From Dermatemys mawii (lineage: Eukaryota > Chordata > Testudines > Dermatemydidae): 64,000 nt of DNA. The notes beneath the pieces are model-generated. The model did not search any database and was not told the DNA's origin. It worked only from the letters and a program-made list of their open reading frames with translations. Positions 58,860 to 64,000 of the stretch are shown here, one piece after another. Every line of letters begins with the position of its first letter. The stretch's first letter is position 1. The stretch is taken from contig ML677335.1 in NCBI GenBank assembly GCA_007922305.1, positions 17,454,679 through 17,518,678 of the forward strand, read 5' to 3'. Position numbers and translations under genes: made by a program.

Positions 58860-59505
58860 CAGTTCTTCAAGGAGTAAACATAGAGGTTTGGACATCCAAA
58901 AATAGATGCCTTCATGATGCCAGAAAGCCAGAGGATTCCAATATTATACTTGAGAAAGCCAGAGAAGCAATTCTAAGAAGCTGCAAATAATGCATTACTT
59001 CATAACTAAATCTTTCAAGGCCTCCCTCACACAGTACAATTGTTGTCCAAGATCATTCATGCCTCTACAGCCTAGGAGGCCATAGTTATATAAGTAATTT
59101 CATATATCGCTGCTTTACCCCATTTGACTAGCTATTTAGGTGGCTCTGCTGGCCAAGGAACTGTGCTAGGAACATAATCCAGTGAGTCTTATTTAGTAGC
59201 ATGGCTGACTGAACAGAAAATACTGAGAAACATAAAAAACACTAAAGAGGTGAAAAATAAGTTCTTTGTACCTTTGTGCTATTTATAGTGCCACCCATAA
59301 CCCTTATTTTCTTCTTTTCTGTCTATATCCTGTGAGTCCTATAAAAGAGAGAAAATGAGTCCATTTGTCTTGTATCAAAAAGGCATTTCCGTGATCGATC
59401 CATCCATCTCCTCCTGATTTGCATATGTACTCTCTACAGTAGTTATTTGTTTAATCTGACATTATTATAGTGGTAGTTACAGCTCAATCTGAAGGTTATA
59501 ATTCC
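58860..59505. other. AT-rich unique sequence
   Basis: No feature recognised. Confidence 0.45.
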
Positions 59506-59509
59506 ATGG

Positions 59510-60442
59510 TGTCACAGTGTAGCACTGGCCCGTTAAGAGGGAAGAAGCCGGTGAACCTGTGACGACTCAGCTACTTCCTAATTGAACCATATAAATGACA
59601 TTCTTGGTGAGTTGGAGTCAGTCAGAAAAAAGGGAAGTGAGAGCTCCCTAGATTAGTCAGGGAAAGGGCAGATGAGCGCTACCAGGGAATGAGAGAGTGG
59701 CACGTCAGAGGTGCTAGAGGCAAGCAGACTAGAGGAGGTCCATGAAGGAAGCGGTAGGAGATTCCTGGGTGAAGGCTGAAGGCAAGAGCAGCTAGAGAGG
59801 TTTACTGGCTGATCATTGCAAGCCAGAGAATCAGGGCCAGAGGGGCTGAAGGCCAAAGAGCACCAAAGGGAATTGCCTGCTGCCTTCAAAGACAAGAGAG
59901 CCAAGGGCCAGAGAGGGCTGAAAGCAGGGGTGCAGCGGAGGGATTTGCCCTCTGACATCTCCATGCTGAATAGCTGGATCCAGAGGTCTGAGAGCCAGGG
60001 AGAGTGAGGATGAACTCCCAGCAGAGAAGCTGTGGGGGTGGGGAGGGTGCCTGCTGGCAGGAATGAGATTGCACTCCAGCTGAGAGAACTGGGGTGGTTG
60101 TGTTGGTAAAAGGACAGGTGCAGGCTGAAGAAAAGCCCATGTGTGGCAGGAGGCTCTGGAGCATGTATGTGCTATGTCAACAGATTAAAGCATGTGGGAT
60201 TTTAAGGACTAGATACACTGGTGGTGAGAAATGGACTATGTTTGGGTACTTTTGTTATGGCTTGTCTGAATTGTTTTTGTAACAAACTGTCCCCAAAGCG
60301 GGTGGGGGGGGGGGGGCAGGGATATTACTGAGTCAACAGAAAGTCTGGTTGGAGTTACTGGGGACCAGAAGCAAGGGAAACTGAGGCAGGTGCACCTGTT
60401 CTGCCTCAGGATGGAATTCTAGGCAAGGTTCCCCATGAGACA
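59510..60442 (+). mobile_element. LTR-like repeat, ends uncertain
   Basis: Starts TGTCACAGTGTAGC after AT-rich flank and may end at CATGAGACA. A TATAAA lies about 80 bp inside (near 59590). The purine-rich 'ccagagagggctgaaagcag' style interior contrasts with the flanks and resembles other reptile LTR blocks. A G-rich run lies at about 60300-60317. I found no convincing target duplication, so the boundaries are approximate. Confidence 0.4.
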
Positions 60443-60444
60443 GG

Positions 60445-62020
60445 CATACATTACTAGCGCTGTAGAATGACATACAACATACCAAGTTGTTATTAACAAT
60501 AAAAAATGCTTTGGAAAATCTTATTATGAAGAGAGAACCTATGGGCAGGCCTCCAAGTGGCCCATCTTCTGCATCGTACTTTCAGGTGCCTCAGTCACAA
60601 CAACCAGTGAGGATTTGCAACTCATAACTCAGGAGCATCACTAAGAATAGCTTATTAGAGAAAAAATTGCCCGATAAGCCTACATTTTTCTATTTATGCC
60701 TTTGAAAGGCACTCAGGGCCATTTCTGCTGGCGTCACGTCATGCCTGAAAAAAACTACTTTTGTTGTTCAACTTGAGCTTGTTGTTCATGCTACAGTAGA
60801 TGTAAAAAAGTGATTTGCTAAGTGTTTTATAATTATGATTAAATAAGTAATGTGCTTTCACATCTTATCATGAACAGTGAAAGGACTCCGATCTAGAGCT
60901 GTCTACTCTTTAGGAAATAAAAGTTGTCCATAACTCCATCCAGACTTTTTCTTGACTCAGTAATACCCTTCCCCATACTTGGGCCACTTTTATTTCCTAC
61001 CTCAGAGTGGTAGGAACAGTATGGTATGCAAGCATAGTATGAATCATGAGTAATTAATATGTCCATAGAGGGAAAAGGTGACTATTATTATTATCAATCA
61101 ACGTTTACAAACCTAAATGCTGACAGTTAGGCTCTTAAGTCTACATAGGCACCTGAAGAGAAGTGACCTGGTTTTCAAAGGTGCTGAGCACTTGCAGCTC
61201 CCGTAGATTTAAATGGGAACTAAGGTTATAAATTATAAACAAGTGAAAACAGGATTTTATGATGGAAAGTGTAAGGCAACCTTGACTACAAGGTATCATT
61301 ACAAGCTGTGCCTACAGTAAGGTAATAACCGTACAAAGTAATCAGAGTTATGAAAAGCAAGTCTTGTATATTTCCTGTCATTTACAAAATTATATACGAA
61401 GTATCTTCAGTTGGCCTTTTACCTAGTATTTATTAGTTAGCCAGTTTCTTTCAGCTCTGTGTATCTCCCTAACCTCCAAGGATGGTCTGAGAGCTACTGA
61501 AAACCCCTTTAGATCTGAGGAATCAGCAGGATTGGTGAGTCCTACCCCTGTCTGCTCTGCAAGGAAACAAGCCTCCCACTACCCAGAAAATCTGATGGGA
61601 ACTCCCATGTTAAATCACTCCTCCATGTTTTTTTTCCTCTCCTGTGTAGATGGTGATACAATCATAAGGACATGTTTGCAGTGGCCCTTGCAAAATTGAT
61701 CATATAGACTGCTTCTTCAGATTTATAAATTTCAGATTCCATTGACCCAATGGGCCTGCTTCTCTGTAAACTCCCATTTTCAATTAAGATTTACTTAATT
61801 TTGAACAATAATGATCTCCAAAAAGAGCATAAATCTGCAGATGTGCTCAACTACAGGAAAATTCTCATTCAGAGTACAGTACATCGCAGTGTATCTAACA
61901 CACACAAAATATAGTGTACCTACAATGGTGCAGAGGGCTCTGCCACAGATCCTCAGCTCTTAACTATTATAATTCCATTGACTAATGGAATGATGGACAG
62001 TTGACATGACCCAAGGATGT
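60445..62020. other. AT-rich unique sequence with a palindromic-repeat fragment
   Basis: 61165-61225 carries 'ggttttcaaaggtgctgagc', 'acttgcagctccc' and 'tttaaatggga', half of a common sauropsid palindromic repeat. Nothing else was recognised. Confidence 0.45.
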
Positions 62021-62031
62021 GCTCCTTTGTG

Positions 62032-62197
62032 CAGGAGTCAGCAACGTGTCCATAGTAAAAATTTTGAGGTCTGTGGTAATTTTTCCAGAAACATTAAATG
62101 ACTGAATGACATAACCTCCCCCCCCCCACCATGTTCGTCACTAAGTACAGTAATTTTGTCAAGTGTTTGTTGTGCAACATGATGGTGCTGACTCCTG
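62032..62197. mobile_element. 166-bp hAT MITE with 8-bp target duplication
   Basis: Starts CAGGAGTCAGCAACGTG and ends GGTGCTGACTCCTG; the outer 12 bp are perfect inverted repeats. Flanked by CCTTTGTG (62024-62031) and CTTTTGTG (62198-62205), an 8-bp duplication with one change. The interior is AT-rich with a C10 run and has no coding capacity. Confidence 0.85.
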
Positions 62198-62209
62198 CTT
62201 TTGTGTGTG

Positions 62210-64000
62210 AGACCTTTGCACTAGAGTGAATTTTACCCACAAAGCAGTAATCCACCATGAGTGTGCCAGTGAGAGCATGGTTCTATTCCTTTTGGGTTTT
62301 CAGCACTTATAGAACACAATATGGCTCTCCAACACAATGACCAATCTGGTTTAGATTCGTTTAAAATATACAGATACCAATTAACCGGACTAAATGTTAC
62401 AATGTTAATTCAAATATCACCTGGCCATATTTTTATTAAGATTTAACAAAAGCGAGTTAAGTCTTTAAATAAAAGCCTGCCTTTAAAAATGAAATCTAAT
62501 ACCTAAAGTCCTTGTTCTACTTCCTCAATAACATGCCAAGAATTAAAATAATTTCCACTGAACAGCGTTGGACTGATTAATGCAGCATATATTAAAGCCA
62601 AATATTGTAAAGTATATTCAGTTTTTATTAAAGGAAAAATTGTTGTTAGACATTTAAACATTGTAGAACGGATTAAAGGATTTAGAGTATACACATGGTA
62701 AGGGGGAAGAGTACAGTTATGTGAATGAGCAGACTTTTTATGGAAATCTTTAAAAACGAAACTCTTAAAGGCTTTTTTTTAAATGAGACATTAACCAAAT
62801 TTGAAATCAGAGTGTAACGTTATATTGCATAGCTGCTAAAAACACTTTAAAGTTAGCCAAGAACACGATTGTTCCGATTTCTGTATCTAATTTAAGTGTA
62901 GACAATAGCCTTACAAGGGTTAAATATTGGCTATATACCCAGAGTGAAAAGACTGGAATGGTGTCTTTCAACTTTGCATCATACACAATGCAACTCTTCC
63001 ACGCTATCACCTGCCCTTTCTCCAGGAGGAGGCAGTATGACATATTTTCAGTCTGCAGAATTTTCAGTATAAGGTTTCCCTTCCTCCCAAACAAAAACAA
63101 TACAGTTTTAAAAGTGTAGCAGTTTCCATCCCCTTTACGGTAAAGATTAACTATAGTAGATCATGTTATGGTGTAGCCAGATAATGTAAATTCTTTTATG
63201 AAAAAGTACTGGAGTGTCTTATAACAACAGAGTGAACATATATTAAATTTGTCAATAGGATGTATGGAATGTGTATACAAACCTAGTACCTGTCAAAAAC
63301 CATTAGAAACATCATAAAACTCATTGTATTGTCATTCTTTTTTAATATTTCCCCCCTAATTTGAGTATATAACTTAATAAATATGCCTTTTTTCAAATCT
63401 TTCACATATCACAAACTTTAGGTAATAAAGTTTATAGCAAACCATTCTGGGCTGCGGTGATTTAGAAATGACACTCACTAACAGTAAATTGTCATCCTGG
63501 ATCTAAATATTATGTTGCAGTCCTAAATATATTTCCCAAATGGAAACTCTGCATATTAAAAATATGCCTATATTGGGGTTTATAGTATTTTTCATTGCCA
63601 TTACTTTGCAAACATTAATGCAACTGCATTTAAGTGCAGTGCTGCCTTTCAAACCCTGAAGACATTTGATAAGGAAACATAACTAGCAAATGATGTCTTT
63701 CTCATAACCTTTGCTACCACCTACGCAAGTAGAGAAACAGTAAAACAGTCTGCAGCTTGAAATGGTCAGTGCAGTGGCAGGAGGCCAGCATCATTTCGCA
63801 GCGTCAGCTTAAAAAACCTTAATGATTAACAAATGGGTTGTTGCCTGAAGAGTCCGTCCTTTATGACCACCAAACCGGTGGCCTCTTAAAAAGTAGCTTC
63901 TAATAGTTCTGTAGAGAAACATAAAATGCCTCTAAAAACTCACAAAGGAAGAAGTCGTTGTCATGCAAGCTGACTTCATTGTATGGATGTCGCAATAATG
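62210..64000. other. AT-rich unique sequence to the window end
   Basis: No gene, RNA or transposon recognised. Minus-strand frames at 62503-62694 and 62807-63100 have no domain. The stretch is unusually free of recognisable repeats compared with 52-60 kb, so it could include conserved non-coding sequence, which cannot be judged from one genome. Confidence 0.45.

Overview
The window reads as nuclear DNA of a non-avian sauropsid, most likely a turtle (Testudines). The evidence is its mix of decayed mobile elements: several CR1 LINEs with the reptile/bird-type 3' end, L2 and L1-clade LINE remnants, a DIRS-like fragment, a Penelope-like hammerhead remnant, a two-gene PIF-Harbinger remnant, hAT and Tigger MITEs, GC-rich solo-LTR-like blocks, and old MIR/CORE SINEs. 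The species call is inference. I found no intact host protein-coding exon, rRNA, tRNA, CRISPR array or bacterial/phage gene organisation. All open frames are short; those with recognisable content belong to transposable elements. The window is therefore probably intergenic or inside a large intron, with one assembly gap of ten Ns at 18612-18621.

Layout. 0-5 kb: an L2 LINE copy (910-2200) split by a foreign block carrying a T22 tract, plus short palindromic MITE-like repeats. 5-11.2 kb: a CR1 3' end, a clean Tigger-type MITE (8205-8592), a MIR, an 89-bp palindromic hAT MITE with a perfect 8-bp target duplication, and a solo-LTR-like block beside it. 12-20 kb: a GC-rich unclassified repeat, a Penelope-like remnant, a MIR, a decayed coiled-coil frame, a CR1-type 3' end and a ~2 kb L1-clade ORF2 remnant. 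20-25 kb: mostly featureless. 25-30 kb: a CR1 interrupted by a hAT MITE, then a reverse-strand CR1 abutting an L2 3' end. 30-46 kb: largely AT-rich unique sequence with a long reverse-strand CR1 (36.1-37.6 kb), a tRNA-derived SINE, an LTR-like block (41.2-42.1 kb) and a short LTR-like element (45.9 kb). 46.5-48.3 kb: a second Tigger MITE split by a CR1 that still carries reverse-transcriptase motifs. 49-50.3 kb: a DIRS-like ITR/gag fragment. 52.5-58 kb: back-to-back mobile DNA, namely two LTR-like blocks and a Harbinger element with convergent MYB-like and transposase genes that was itself hit by a hAT MITE and holds a CR1 scrap. 58-64 kb: a CR1 tail, another LTR-like block, a 166-bp hAT MITE and AT-rich unique sequence.

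No gene in the window works with another as a living pathway. The only functional pairing visible is historical: the MYB-like and transposase proteins of the dead Harbinger element. The most informative content is the nesting, which gives relative ages (L2 older than its insert, Tigger older than CR1, CR1 older than hAT, Harbinger older than hAT). I did not find a convincing undescribed system.
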